64,000 nucleotides of DNA from JAHDHW01 sp965277415 (GCA_965277415.1 CBDICS010000109.1:186001-250000), one strand, 5' to 3'. Positions 1 through 9,670 are shown, counted from the first letter of the stretch. The notes: generated by a model from the sequence alone, not told the origin. Made by a program: numbers and translations.

Positions 1-671
1 TTTTCGACAAGTACTTCAATTGGCAGATTATTACTTGCAGTCTTAAATTCAGTAATGTCAGGCGATTTCACCTTGCCATCTTTCTCATGGTTTATCTTAA
101 GCGCTGCTGCTAAATCTTTGGCTACACCTAGATGTGAAGTTGCATCTGATCGATTTGGTGTAAGGCCAATCTCATAAACGATGTCATTTTCTATCTTATA
201 ATATTCACTGGCTAAAGTACCAATTTTTGTATCCTCAGGTAATACAATAATACCGCTATGATCTTTTCCAAGGCCAAGTTCGTCCTCTGCACAAATCATT
301 CCTTCGGAAACTTCTCCTCTAATTTTTCCTTTTTTAATTTTAAAATCTCTTCCTTCAGCATCATATAGGACAGTACCGATAGTTGCTACTACTACTTTTT
401 GACCTGTAGCTACATTAGGAGCACCACACACAATTTGCAAATCATCTTCCCCGCCGATATCCACTTTAGTTAATGACAATTTATCGGCTCCCGGGTGTTT
501 TCCACATTCTTTGACCTGTCCGATGACCAAGCCTTTTAGTCCTCCTTTGATCGTTTCAATCTCTTCCATCCCCTCTACTTCAAGGCCAATAGCCGTCAAG
601 AGTTCTGATGTTTCATCCACATTTAAATCAATATCTAGATAATCTTTTAACCAGTTTAAAGAAACTTTCAT
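1..671 (-). CDS. pheT: Phenylalanine--tRNA ligase beta subunit, N-terminal part (runs off the left edge)
   Basis: Reading leftward from an ATG at 671-669 gives an open frame to the window edge that begins MKVSLNWLKDYLDIDL, the characteristic start of PheT. It continues into the EMAP/OB-fold tRNA-binding domain (about residues 40-150, with GADKLSLTKVDIGG and QIVCGAPNV) and then the start of the B3/B4 region (GLTPNRSDATSHLGVAKDLA). PheT pairs with PheS to charge tRNA-Phe in the cytoplasm; the beta subunit carries the editing and tRNA-binding modules. About 223 codons are present, and bacterial PheT is normally near 800, so the catalytic-like and anticodon-binding parts lie outside. No frameshift is seen. 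A -7 promoter element lies about 160 bp upstream, so the leader would be long; I see no attenuator in it. Confidence 0.95.
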   Translation of the reverse strand, partial: MKVSLNWLKDYLDIDLNVDETSELLTAIGLEVEGMEEIETIKGGLKGLVIGQVKECGKHPGADKLSLTKVDIGGEDDLQIVCGAPNVATGQKVVVATIGTVLYDAEGRDFKIKKGKIRGEVSEGMICAEDELGLGKDHSGIIVLPEDTKIGTLASEYYKIENDIVYEIGLTPNRSDATSHLGVAKDLAAALKINHEKDGKVKSPDITEFKTASNNLPIEVLVE

Positions 672-1003
672 TTTATATTTTTTTAGAATCTTCTTCTACA
701 AACGATTATTATTTGAATTAGATTCCTATTCACGTTAAATTTTAAGATTAGGGCGTTAATTATAGACGATGTATAGTGGGTAAAAAACGAGTATAAATCG
801 GAAATTTATGAACTCCCTGTCCTTTAAACCGCAAAGATAGATTTTTTTGAGAGAAATGGGAAGAAAGGTAAAATGCCATCTGGCAATACTAAGAAAGATT
901 TTTTAGACGGGATTGAAGATTCTAGTGATCAGCTAATCCGAGTTTTGTGAGACGCAGATCTAGCCCCTCACAAAACCCTGAGAATTAATTAGTCCCACCT
1001 CAT
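672..1003. other. Intergenic region between the Omp28 gene and pheT
   Basis: 332 bp without a convincing gene. It holds the pheT -7 element and, at about 929-952, one degenerate unit of the dispersed hairpin family (GTGATC ... TTTGTGA). A loose inverted repeat (TTTTGTGAG near 944 and CTCACAAAA near 967) could act as the transcription end of the Omp28-family gene. Confidence 0.5.
832..839 (-). promoter_or_regulatory. -7 promoter element of pheT
   Basis: CAAAGATA on the plus strand reads TATCTTTG on the minus strand, an exact match to the Bacteroidota -7 consensus TAnnTTTG. It faces pheT with a leader of roughly 155 nt. No good -33 TTTG is seen at the expected spacing. Confidence 0.5.
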
Positions 1004-1852
1004 TTAATTAGTCAGATGTGCTTCTACTGCTTGTAAGACTTCTTTGCTATCTCCTGCCAAATGTGTAAAAGCAATTACCTCACAGTTGGAAGCGTCCCAG
1101 TTTTGAGGCATGGTAAAAGTATATTCTTTATTGAAAGTATCTCCGGTAAACATAGAAGACGCCAAAACATCTCCATCAAATGGAGTAATCGTTGTGCGAA
1201 ATACATGCTTATGAACATAATTCAAATCTAAATCCGGTGACGATTCTGGCGTTAACTGAGCATCAACGATTCCAGATTCTGAGATCATGACAGTCAATCT
1301 AACTTCTTCATCTATACTTTCAAAAGCTTGACCAACTACATTTACAGTGAGTCCTCTATTCGCTGGATTGTACGAATTAGTTAGTTCCATACTAACCTTA
1401 GCTGTTTCGAGGACTTGCGTTCCTATTCTTCCCGCCCAAGAAGCTAATCCAACTAACTGAAGGTCTGCTTCTCCGGGATAAATTTTTCTGTCTATGACTG
1501 CTGAAGGATAGGCTTCCGGCAAACCAAGGAAATTAATTAAATTTTCTCCTTCATCTGATCTGAAGTCATATTGGTTTTCTGCATATGGTTCAGCAAAAAA
1601 TTCAGCATGGATAGACACTGCAATTAAACGATCTCCTTGCTGTGATAATAGGTTTTCGATTTCTGTACTGCCTGCTGGACAGTTGATACAACGTACGCCT
1701 GTAAATTCTTCTACTAATACTCTCCTATCTTGAGGGTCAAACATCATTTGATCATCGTCATCACAACTAAGGCATGCAATTTCTGGCATATTTTCATCAC
1801 AGGAAGGCAATAAAAAAGCGATTGCTAGAAAGAAGAAGATATATTTTTTCAT
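1004..1852 (-). CDS. Omp28-family outer membrane lipoprotein
   Basis: 282 aa. A hydrophobic leader ends in a lipobox (LLPSC, Cys18), so the protein is expected to be lipidated and carried to the outer membrane. The following EEFTGVRCINCPAGS segment (Cys55 and Cys58) is the thioredoxin-like CxxC region that defines the Omp28-related family; the rest is beta-rich. It is the second gene of a probable operon: the DUF6029 barrel gene (1997-3664) lies 144 bp upstream on the same strand, and a TlpA thioredoxin is divergently encoded just beyond it. That trio recurs in Bacteroidota and suggests a shared envelope redox or assembly role. The exact substrate is unknown. The ATG at 1852 gives a normal signal peptide, which supports this start. 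Confidence 0.85.
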   Translation of the reverse strand: MKKYIFFFLAIAFLLPSCDENMPEIACLSCDDDDQMMFDPQDRRVLVEEFTGVRCINCPAGSTEIENLLSQQGDRLIAVSIHAEFFAEPYAENQYDFRSDEGENLINFLGLPEAYPSAVIDRKIYPGEADLQLVGLASWAGRIGTQVLETAKVSMELTNSYNPANRGLTVNVVGQAFESIDEEVRLTVMISESGIVDAQLTPESSPDLDLNYVHKHVFRTTITPFDGDVLASSMFTGDTFNKEYTFTMPQNWDASNCEVIAFTHLAGDSKEVLQAVEAHLTN

Positions 1853-1996
1853 AATCTGATATTTTTGGTTCTATTACTATTTTTATACTTCTATTCAGGT
1901 TGAGTTTTATAAACTATTGTTTGAATCTCTTTAACACAATTCTCTGAAGGCTTATTTTTTAACATTAATAAAAAGGATTTTTTTTATGCTTCGTCT

Positions 1997-3664
1997 CTAA
2001 AAAGTAGAACGAACACCTAGTTTCACACCACTAAAAGCTGGTTCTAAGCGACAGATTCCTCCAGTACAAACAATACCTTCTACTTGTTTTACGTAGCTTA
2101 AAGAAAAGCGATTAGATTTATGGGTATAAAAGACATCAAGTCTCGGGTAATGAATTTTTAACTTTTCTCCATTACTATCAAACGGGATTTCTTCCTTTTT
2201 AGGGTTTGGGCTTACATTATACATATCAGAGATGGTAAAAGTCCAGTGCGGCGCCATTGTAAATTCAACTAAACCAAAAATCCAACTACCGTAATCTTGT
2301 TCCGTATTCATGTATTGGGCTTCAATCCGAACTGCTTTTTTTCTAGAAAGTTTATAAAGGAAATCTACATAAGGCGTAATCGTTTTTACATTAGGTTTTC
2401 CTATTTTCTCCTCATACCGATCTTGGTTGTATTCTTGATATTGAATACCTCCTACAATTTGCCATTTACGTTTATACTTATAAGTCACTTCTGTATACAA
2501 TTCATTGTACAAGAGTTCATTATCTAAATCTGTAATGTATGAGCCATTAATCCCTACTTGAAACTTTCTACTGAAAGCATATTTGATATCTGCTTGAAAA
2601 GCATTTTCGCCAAGCTCTTGTGTAGCAGCCTGATACCTTGTGGTCAACCGATAAGTGTTGAACCGCGTCATAGGCGGAAGGAAATTAATTGCCCCTTGGT
2701 TGCCTGTAACAAATGGACTAGTTCTAAAAGAAAAGTTTTCTGTCCGCTTTGCTTCCAGTGTAATGCCCAGACCTTTATCTGCATAGCTTAAAGTCGTATA
2801 GAAAACACTACCATTATCAAAGACTAATTTACCTGGTGAAGTTGTAGTATCATTAATTGTTCTTATTGCACGCGGGTCAAAATATTGTTCAGATGTTTTA
2901 TAGGCTCCTTCTGCATACCAACTAAACTTTCCTAAACTCAAGGTATTATACAAAGTAAATGCATAAGTATTGTATTTTGCACCTATACTATCAACAATAT
3001 TATAAGAGTTGATAGTACTCACTACTGTCCTTACTAAATCATCATCTAATGTTTTTGCGACCACACCAAAACCAGGAGAAAGCGTCCAGTTTTGATCTTC
3101 TGCTTTAGGGGCTACAAAACCTTCTACATTGAATCCTTTAATAATTGCACCATAAGAACTAAACTGCTGTTTTTGTTTTCCAGAGAACACTTTGAATATC
3201 CAATCTTCATTTAAATCATAAGTCAACCGAATACCATAAAGTGCATTATCAATCAAAAGCGGTCTTTGCTCATAAGCTCTAAAAATTATTCCTGATCCAA
3301 TCTGATCATATAAATAACCTCCAGAAATACCCAATTTATTGATTTTCTTCTTTATATACCATCGTCCAATACCTTGAGCGGTATAAGAGCCTTGAGGATC
3401 AAGCAGATTAGAGTTGTTAAACATATCAAACCGGGCTCCAACATCAAAGCCTTTATAGGCATAATTCAACTGTAGCCAAGCATCAGCACCATAAAGCTGG
3501 TGATCATACTGAGGTGTATTAGAAGCTCCTATTGCAGAATCTCTAATAAAGAAGTTTCCTTGTGCCTGAAGGCTACCTGATATCCTTGCATTATCCTGTC
3601 CGTAAGAAATATGACATATTGTTAAAAATAAGAGACTGAATAAAGTAATTATGAATCTTTTCAT
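1997..3664 (-). CDS. DUF6029-family outer membrane beta-barrel protein
   Basis: 555 aa, with a clear signal peptide (residues 1-22, ending ISYGQ) and then many alternating-residue beta strands ending in the aromatic C-terminal strand KLGVRSTF, as in outer-membrane barrels. The sequence pattern (ISGSLQAQGNFF, ADAWLQLNYAYKGFDVGARFD, LYDQIGSGIIFRAYE) matches the DUF6029 family of Bacteroidota; no biochemical function is established. It precedes the Omp28-family lipoprotein gene on the same strand and is divergent from the TlpA-like gene. The three probably work together in the envelope, possibly in disulfide handling of surface proteins; that role is inferred from context only. Confidence 0.75.
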   Translation of the reverse strand: MKRFIITLFSLLFLTICHISYGQDNARISGSLQAQGNFFIRDSAIGASNTPQYDHQLYGADAWLQLNYAYKGFDVGARFDMFNNSNLLDPQGSYTAQGIGRWYIKKKINKLGISGGYLYDQIGSGIIFRAYEQRPLLIDNALYGIRLTYDLNEDWIFKVFSGKQKQQFSSYGAIIKGFNVEGFVAPKAEDQNWTLSPGFGVVAKTLDDDLVRTVVSTINSYNIVDSIGAKYNTYAFTLYNTLSLGKFSWYAEGAYKTSEQYFDPRAIRTINDTTTSPGKLVFDNGSVFYTTLSYADKGLGITLEAKRTENFSFRTSPFVTGNQGAINFLPPMTRFNTYRLTTRYQAATQELGENAFQADIKYAFSRKFQVGINGSYITDLDNELLYNELYTEVTYKYKRKWQIVGGIQYQEYNQDRYEEKIGKPNVKTITPYVDFLYKLSRKKAVRIEAQYMNTEQDYGSWIFGLVEFTMAPHWTFTISDMYNVSPNPKKEEIPFDSNGEKLKIHYPRLDVFYTHKSNRFSLSYVKQVEGIVCTGGICRLEPAFSGVKLGVRSTF

Positions 3665-3937
3665 TTAAAAATCATTTAGCTTTGTCTATGAATAGCTACG
3701 GAGAGATTTGACGTTCTGAAAATAGATTAAATATAAGTTTGCGTTAAAAGTAAGTTAAACGCGAGGAAAAAGTGACCAAAAAATGTAAAAATCGTATAAA
3801 TTACAAAGGCTTATCCTCCCCAAACTCAAAATTATAGCGTTTTTTTCAGACAAAAAAAGATAAATCAAGCAATCTTTCCAAAAGTCTTGAATTAGCGAAT
3901 TTTTTATATAAAATAATTTAAAATAATCAAATCATTT

Positions 3938-4435
3938 ATGAAAATCGTAAAGTTATTAACTGCTACTCTTTGTTTATTTCTTACTACTTCAGTATTCGCT
4001 CAAAAAGAAGTTCCGGATTTAAGCTTAAAGGCACTTGATGGAAAGACAGTCAATCTTCAAGATTATGCAAAAGATGGGAAATTAACAGTTGTTAGTTTTT
4101 GGGCAACCTGGTGCTCTCCTTGTAAAAAAGAATTAGACGCTATAGCTGATCTTTATCCAGATTGGAAAGACGCTTATGATGTAGAATTAGTTGCTATCAC
4201 GATTGATACACGTCGAGCATTAGCCAAAGTTCCTGCTGTAGTAGAAACCAAAGGTTGGGAATATACTATATTAAGTGCTAAAGAACAGGAAGCTTTTAAT
4301 GCGCTTAATTTTCAAACTATCCCGCAGACTTTCATTATTGATAAAAGCGGAAAGATCGTATGGACTCACTCAGGATATGTCCCTGGTGACGAAGATGAGT
4401 TAGAAGAAGAGATCGCTAAATTAGCTAAGAAGTAA
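3938..4435 (+). CDS. TlpA-family periplasmic thiol:disulfide oxidoreductase
   Basis: 165 aa. A signal peptide (residues 1-22, ending VFAQ) exports the protein; the mature part is a compact thioredoxin fold. The active site is WCSPC (58-62) and the conserved cis-proline is at residue 129 (TIPQTF). TlpA/ResA-type proteins reduce or isomerise disulfides in the periplasm, for instance during cytochrome c or outer-membrane protein maturation. The length is normal for a minimal TlpA. It is divergent from the DUF6029/Omp28 pair, whose lipoprotein has its own CxxC, so a functional link is plausible. Transcription ends at a strong hairpin 5 bp after the stop. Confidence 0.9.
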   Translation: MKIVKLLTATLCLFLTTSVFAQKEVPDLSLKALDGKTVNLQDYAKDGKLTVVSFWATWCSPCKKELDAIADLYPDWKDAYDVELVAITIDTRRALAKVPAVVETKGWEYTILSAKEQEAFNALNFQTIPQTFIIDKSGKIVWTHSGYVPGDEDELEEEIAKLAKK

Positions 4436-4440
4436 TTGTT

Positions 4441-4480
4441 CTTTGACAAATGCTGTGTTTGAACGCAGCATTTGTCAAAG
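4441..4480. terminator. Bidirectional terminator hairpin
   Basis: Perfect 15-bp inverted repeat (CTTTGACAAATGCTG at 4441-4455 and its complement at 4466-4480) around a 10-nt loop, placed exactly between the convergent TlpA-like (+) and DoxX (-) genes. It can serve both strands. Confidence 0.85.
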
Positions 4481-4492
4481 ACAATCTTAGAT

Positions 4493-4885
4493 TTATTTTA
4501 CCATATTTTTAAGCACTGGAATTGTCGACCTATTTTGCCAAATTAATATTCCGCAACAAATAAAGGTCACAACTGCCAAAATGAATAAGGTCCCTCCATC
4601 CCCTTGCACTTCTATCCCCAGTGTTGTCAAATGTGAAAGGATAGCTCCACTTATTACTCCAAATCCTAAAATTGCCCCCATCCAAGTCGTTCTTGGGATT
4701 AATAATAGAATCGCTGCTATTAATTCTGCGATACCAGAACCTATGCGACCTATGGGTTCAAGCCCAAGCGTCTCAAAGATATACACCGATTCTGGCGCCG
4801 CAGTAAATTTAAAAAAGAGTGTTTGCAAAAAGATTAATGCAGGAATGATTCGAAGTACCCAGTTGATAATAGTTTTGTTTTTCAT
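4493..4885 (-). CDS. DoxX-family small membrane protein
   Basis: 130 aa with four predicted membrane helices (about 8-28, 45-63, 67-88, 97-117) and the DoxX-like pattern of a helix ending in FKF, then IGRIGSGIAELIAAILLLIPRTTWMGAILG. DoxX proteins are inner-membrane proteins often tied to redox or respiratory functions; no specific activity can be read here. The gene sits alone on the minus strand between the TlpA terminator and the ABC-F gene. The ATG at 4885 starts with a basic residue cluster typical of the family. Confidence 0.75.
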   Translation of the reverse strand: MKNKTIINWVLRIIPALIFLQTLFFKFTAAPESVYIFETLGLEPIGRIGSGIAELIAAILLLIPRTTWMGAILGFGVISGAILSHLTTLGIEVQGDGGTLFILAVVTFICCGILIWQNRSTIPVLKNMVK

Positions 4886-5003
4886 TATTGATCTTTTAGA
4901 GCTCTTAAATGAATAATCGTTCGAATTTCGGGTACATTAAAGATAAGCTTCAATCTTCACAAGAGTATCACAAAAAGATATAATTCCTGTTTTGGGTTAT
5001 TCT

Positions 5004-6866
5004 CTATGCAAATTCTGAAAGTTCCAACCAACGCATTTCTTTTTCATCAATACTGTTCGTCACTTCTCCTAACTCGATTGATAGTTTTTGAATGTCCTCA
5101 GAAGATAAATTTGAGTCATTAAATTTTTCTGTAATAATAGCTTTTCTGGTCTCTAGTTTTTCAATTTCTTTTTCGAGCCGATTAAACTCTTTTCTTTCCA
5201 TGTAGGAAAGCTTTGGTTTATCTGCATCGGCTTTGACACGTTGTTTTTTCTCCTTTGGAGCTTTTTCTTGTTGACGATTTTCTATTTTTTTATTGGCTCT
5301 ATATTCTGTATAATTTCCATTATAATCCTTTATTTGCCCCTCTCCTTCAAAAATAAATAGGTGATCTACTAATTTGTCCATAAAGAATCTATCATGGCTT
5401 ACAATCAAGACACAACCGGGAAAGTCGAGTAGAAAGTTTTCGAGTACATTAAGCGTAAGGATATCTAAGTCATTAGTTGGTTCATCTAAAATTAGAAAAT
5501 TGGGGTTTTCCATCAACACTGTCAATAGATAAAGTCGTCGTCTTTCACCTCCACTCAACTGACTTACAAAAACCTGTTGATGCTTTTTACTAAATAAAAA
5601 TCGCTCAAGCAATTTGCTAGCCGATAGTTTTTGTCCTTTCTCTAAAGGAATATATTCTGCGATATCAGTGATTACATCAATCACCCTTTTGTCCGTTTGG
5701 AGCTGAATTCCGTCTTGTGTGTAATAACCAAACTTTACCGTCCCACCAATAACAACCGTTCCTGAGTCGGGTCTAATTTCTTTAGTTATAAGTTTTAAAA
5801 AAGTTGATTTCCCAGCTCCGTTTTTACCAACGATTCCAACTCGTTCGTTTTTTTTGAACTTATAGAAAAAGTCTTTAATTAAGATCTTGTCATCGTACTG
5901 TTTATTGATATAATTAATTTCTAAAATTTTAGACCCCAGTCGAGCTCCTTTGATATCAATTTGTACTTTCTGATTCTCAGCTTTGTTTGATGCTTTTTCT
6001 TTTATTTTATCAAAAGCATCTACTCTCGATTTTGCTTTAGTTCCTCTTCCTTTTGGCATTCTCCGGATCCAGTCCAGCTCTTTTTTCATCAATTTTTGAG
6101 CTTTCTCGACTTCAAGTGATTCATTTTCAAATCGCGTTGCTTTTTTCTCTAAAAATTCTGTGTAATTGCCATTGTACTTATAAAGATTTCCTTGATCTAA
6201 CTCTACAATGACGGTACAGACTCGTTCGAGAAAATAACGATCATGGGTTACCATGAATAAAGTCAAATTAGCTTGTTTGATATAATCTTCCAACCATTCG
6301 ATCATATCCAAATCCAGATGGTTAGTCGGTTCATCAAGGATTATAAATTCGGGTTCGTCAATCAATAATTTAGCTAAAGCCAATCTTTTCTGTTGTCCTC
6401 CAGATAGGGTACCTACCTTTTTATCAAGCTCAGTTATATTTAATTTGAAAAGTATTTCTTTAATTTTTGACTCAAAATCCCAAGCTTTCAAATCCTCCAT
6501 TTGAGCTAAAGCAATTTGCATACGATCTTCGTTTGCCGAAAAAAGCAAAGCTTCTTCATACTGTCTAATTGCCTTAATTAAGGGATTCTCGCTTTCAAAT
6601 ATTGTTTCTATGACTGTCCAGTCATCAGGAAAGTCAGGTTCTTGTCGTAAATACCCAACTCTAAGACCGCGATGCAAGAACACTTTGCATTGTTCACCTT
6701 CCCCACTCTCTTCTCCTGCTATTAACCTGAGTAAAGTTGTCTTACCTGTACCATTCTGAGCAACTAAGGCTACCTTATCCCCACGATTGATATGCAGGTC
6801 TATATCTGTAAATAGTACCTTATCTCCGTAGGTTTTCGTTACGTTTTCTAATGTGAGGTAATTCAA
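5004..6866 (-). CDS. ABC-F family ATPase (Uup-like)
   Basis: 620 aa with two ABC nucleotide-binding domains in tandem and no membrane segments, the layout of ABC-F translation or ribosome-associated ATPases. Domain 1 has Walker A NGTGKTTL (about 40-46), signature LSGGQQKRLALA and Walker B IILDEPTNHLD. Domain 2 has NGAGKST, LSGGERRRLYLL and LILDEPTNDLD. Between them is the charged inter-domain linker, and the C-terminus is a lysine/glutamate-rich coiled coil (about 545-615), as in Uup. Uup-like proteins act on ribosomes or DNA-related processes. The separate C-terminal coiled coil favours Uup over EttA. The ATG at 6866 begins the first ABC beta-strand directly. Confidence 0.88.
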   Translation of the reverse strand: MNYLTLENVTKTYGDKVLFTDIDLHINRGDKVALVAQNGTGKTTLLRLIAGEESGEGEQCKVFLHRGLRVGYLRQEPDFPDDWTVIETIFESENPLIKAIRQYEEALLFSANEDRMQIALAQMEDLKAWDFESKIKEILFKLNITELDKKVGTLSGGQQKRLALAKLLIDEPEFIILDEPTNHLDLDMIEWLEDYIKQANLTLFMVTHDRYFLERVCTVIVELDQGNLYKYNGNYTEFLEKKATRFENESLEVEKAQKLMKKELDWIRRMPKGRGTKAKSRVDAFDKIKEKASNKAENQKVQIDIKGARLGSKILEINYINKQYDDKILIKDFFYKFKKNERVGIVGKNGAGKSTFLKLITKEIRPDSGTVVIGGTVKFGYYTQDGIQLQTDKRVIDVITDIAEYIPLEKGQKLSASKLLERFLFSKKHQQVFVSQLSGGERRRLYLLTVLMENPNFLILDEPTNDLDILTLNVLENFLLDFPGCVLIVSHDRFFMDKLVDHLFIFEGEGQIKDYNGNYTEYRANKKIENRQQEKAPKEKKQRVKADADKPKLSYMERKEFNRLEKEIEKLETRKAIITEKFNDSNLSSEDIQKLSIELGEVTNSIDEKEMRWLELSEFA

Positions 6867-6945
6867 ATGTTTTAAAGAAGTTTAAATCCTGTATCCTTAA
6901 TTATAAGATACAGGTAAGTTAGATAAATGTCCTTAGACAAACGCC

Positions 6946-6993
6946 CAAAAGAAAGACCTTTCAAAGGTAATACTTTGAAAGGTCTTTCTTTTG
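6946..6993 (-). terminator. Terminator of the tail-specific protease gene
   Basis: A perfect 21-bp inverted repeat with a 6-nt loop lies 27 bp past the stop codon of the S41 protease gene. The arms run 6946-6966 and 6973-6993, and their bases are pyrimidine-rich on the distal side. This is the strongest hairpin in the first 10 kb. Confidence 0.85.
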
Positions 6994-7020
6994 AATAAAT
7001 GATGTTATTCTCTGCGAATT

Positions 7021-9126
7021 CTATTCCTTCACATATTTTTTATCATCCATATCTTTTAAGATAGAAAGTACTTCATTGATATAGATATCTTTTTTTATTG
7101 ACTTAATCCATTCATCATTTCTTGCCTGTCTGGATTCATCTCCGTTGATAAATGTCATATCAGCGGTAAGGTTTTTCACTTTTAATCCTTCTATTTCACT
7201 AAACATATCTTTATACTTTTCTGCCTCTTTATCCAACATTTCCATTTCATTAGAGTATGTATCCAGATTTACACTATAATTAGTATCCTCTCGCTGGTTC
7301 TTCAATCGTTTTGCATTTTCTAATACTAATTGGAAAGTTTTATCTCTTTTTACTCTTTCTGCACTGGCCGCTTTCCAGCTTTCAAGTCCATCGAGACTCG
7401 CTACATTTTGAGTATAATCAACCGCATCAATTTTGTTCCATTCCATAGGGTAATCATGATCTCTTTCTCCCACTTCAATAAACTGGTATCTGTCTGGAAG
7501 TACGATATCAGATTCAACGCCTTTCAATTGAGTAGATCCTCCATTGACTCTATAAAACTTCTGGATAGTTAACTTAATATTTCCAAGTGGCTTCACTTCA
7601 TTATAACCTCGAATAGCACGATCAAGATCTATAAAACGCTGTACAGTTCCTTTACCAAAAGTAGAAGTACTTCCAACAATTACCGCTCGTCCATAATCTT
7701 GTAAAGCTGCAGCAAGAATTTCAGATGCAGATGCACTAAACTGATTAACCATTATAATAAGTTTGCCATCATATTGAACATCACTATCATGATCTTCCAA
7801 AACTTCAGGAGCTCGGTCTCTTCCTTTAACCTGGACAATCGGTCCTTCTTCAATAAACAATCCAGACATTTTCACAACATCACGAAGTGAACCTCCGCCA
7901 TTATTTCTTAAATCAAGTATGATTCCGCTAACGTTTTGTGCTTTTAATTTTTCTACTTCTTTAGCAACATCTTCTGAACAACTACGACCTCCTTTTCTAT
8001 TAAAGTCGGCATAGAATCTTGGTAATTTGATATATCCTACATTTGTTGCTTTTCCTGGAAAATCGAGAATAACAGATTTTGCATAACTCTCATCAGTCAC
8101 TACTAAATCTCTAATGATTGAGATCACACTAATACCTCCATCTACTTTCTTTACAGTCAATTTTACTTCAGTACCTTTTTTACCTCGAATCAGTTTAACA
8201 ACATCATCAATTCTAAAGCCTACAACACTTACAGCTTCCTCATCGCCCTGAGCGACTGCTGTAATTAGATCATTTGCCTCTAAATCTTTTTGCTTCCATG
8301 CAGGTCCACCAGGAACAATTTCTGTCACTTTTGTATAATCTCCATCTGTCTGAAGTCTTGCTCCAATACCTTCTAGAGTACCAGACATTGAGATGTCAAA
8401 ATTTTCTTTATCTTTTGGAGCATAATATCCTGTATGGGGATCATAAATATTAGTTATAGCATTGAGATAATCACTCAAACGGTCAGAGCGACGTAATTTT
8501 TTAAGCCGAACAAACACATCATCATACATCTCGAGTGTTGCTTTACGTGCTTCTTTTTCTAGCGCTTCATTTGTTTTTTGTTCTGCACCTTCTTCAAGTG
8601 TTTTTTGGTCTTCTAATTTATCATAATAGCGGGTCATCACTTCATACTTCAAGGATTTTCGCCAATAATCTTTCAGTTGTGCATCATTTTTAGCAAATGA
8701 TTTTTTATCTCCGTCTAACTCAATGGATTCATCTTTCGTAAAGTCAAATGGCTTAGATAATAATTCTTTATAAAAACCTTCTGCTTTTTTAATCCCGCCA
8801 TTAAGCAATTGTTCTGAAAGATCAAAAAATTCATAGGATCCTCCTTCTACTTGGTTATCTACCTCTAATTTATACACGGACAATTGATCTACATCTTCTT
8901 GAGTTAACCAACGGCGACCATTATCTATTCTGTCAAGATAAAGATCATAGGCCCTTTTGGAGAAATCATCATCTAGGCTTATTGGATTAAAATGCAACTG
9001 TTCTAAACCACTTAACATAGTTTGCATTAGAATTGTCTCTTTTTCGGAATGATCAATCGTCGGCAAATACATTCCAATAGCAACTATCACTATCAACGAA
9101 AAGAAAAACGGACCTCTCATTTTCAT
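7021..9126 (-). CDS. Carboxy-terminal (tail-specific) processing protease, S41 family
   Basis: 701 aa from the ATG at 9126, chosen because it starts MKMRGPFFFSLIVIVAIG, a proper N-terminal signal anchor; a longer frame from a TTG at 9198 adds an unlikely leader. Order of parts: signal anchor, helical Tsp/Prc N-terminal domain, PDZ domain (GTLEGIGARLQTDGDYTKVTEIVPGGPA), then the S41 catalytic core with the nucleophile region NQFSASASEILAAAL and the general-base lysine in STFGKGTVQ, and a helical C-terminal domain. Prc enzymes degrade or trim envelope proteins from their C-termini in the periplasm. Length and order match the family. It is a single-gene unit with a strong terminator. Confidence 0.92.
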   Translation of the reverse strand: MKMRGPFFFSLIVIVAIGMYLPTIDHSEKETILMQTMLSGLEQLHFNPISLDDDFSKRAYDLYLDRIDNGRRWLTQEDVDQLSVYKLEVDNQVEGGSYEFFDLSEQLLNGGIKKAEGFYKELLSKPFDFTKDESIELDGDKKSFAKNDAQLKDYWRKSLKYEVMTRYYDKLEDQKTLEEGAEQKTNEALEKEARKATLEMYDDVFVRLKKLRRSDRLSDYLNAITNIYDPHTGYYAPKDKENFDISMSGTLEGIGARLQTDGDYTKVTEIVPGGPAWKQKDLEANDLITAVAQGDEEAVSVVGFRIDDVVKLIRGKKGTEVKLTVKKVDGGISVISIIRDLVVTDESYAKSVILDFPGKATNVGYIKLPRFYADFNRKGGRSCSEDVAKEVEKLKAQNVSGIILDLRNNGGGSLRDVVKMSGLFIEEGPIVQVKGRDRAPEVLEDHDSDVQYDGKLIIMVNQFSASASEILAAALQDYGRAVIVGSTSTFGKGTVQRFIDLDRAIRGYNEVKPLGNIKLTIQKFYRVNGGSTQLKGVESDIVLPDRYQFIEVGERDHDYPMEWNKIDAVDYTQNVASLDGLESWKAASAERVKRDKTFQLVLENAKRLKNQREDTNYSVNLDTYSNEMEMLDKEAEKYKDMFSEIEGLKVKNLTADMTFINGDESRQARNDEWIKSIKKDIYINEVLSILKDMDDKKYVKE

Positions 9127-9380
9127 AATATCTTCAATTTTATTTTTAAAGTTTATATGGCTAGACAAGCACTCTATAAAATGCAAACCACCTCTCAATA
9201 TACTTTTTTTTACATAAATTGTTCGGCTATAACCCTGCCAAACTACCTTTTTAACTTAATAATAACGCGTTTTCGATCAAAGATATTTAACAAGCGACGA
9301 AATTGGCAAATTTTATTTTCCAGAAGCAGACATTTGTTTGCATGGCGATTACAAGAACAATATTTTAGACTTGTGTTATA

Positions 9381-9482
9381 GTGATCAGTCCTATGGACTG
9401 TGTGATTTGGTGATCGCTTCGCTTGTGAGTGGCTACTTTTGGCAGACTTTCAAAATTTTGATCCTTTATTTTTACTCAATTC
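9381..9482. repeat. Dispersed hairpin repeat copy with tail
   Basis: Two hairpin units: GTGATC followed by the stem AGTCC/GGACT (loop TAT), then GTGATC with GCTTCGC and TTGTGA. They are followed by the tail GGCTACTTTTGGCAGAC and an AT-rich stretch ending TTTTTACTC. The same order is found at 32199-32312 and 39295-39395. Confidence 0.75.
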
Positions 9483-9640
9483 ATATTTATACCTGACTCG
9501 AATTGGTTGGGATTCCCCAAAACCACTTCGGTCAGTATATATTGTAATGAAGTACATTTATTTCTCCAAATCAATTAACGTCAGTATAATAGATAAGCTT
9601 GCGTTTGCCATGTATTTATTTGAACAACTTCCTTAATAAA

Positions 9641-9670
9641 AAAGCCCTATCAAACAAGTGATAAGGCTTT
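9641..9670 (-). terminator. Terminator of the pyrophosphatase gene
   Basis: Stem AAAGCCCTATCA / TGATAAGGCTTT (one mismatch, 6-nt loop), followed on the minus strand by a T-rich run. It lies 53 bp past the hppA stop. Confidence 0.8.

Noticed and set aside
9049..9636. Plus-strand frames of 110 and 65 codons at 9049-9381 and 9439-9636
   Set aside because: They overlap the protease start and the repeat element, have no family resemblance and no promoter or ribosome-binding context.
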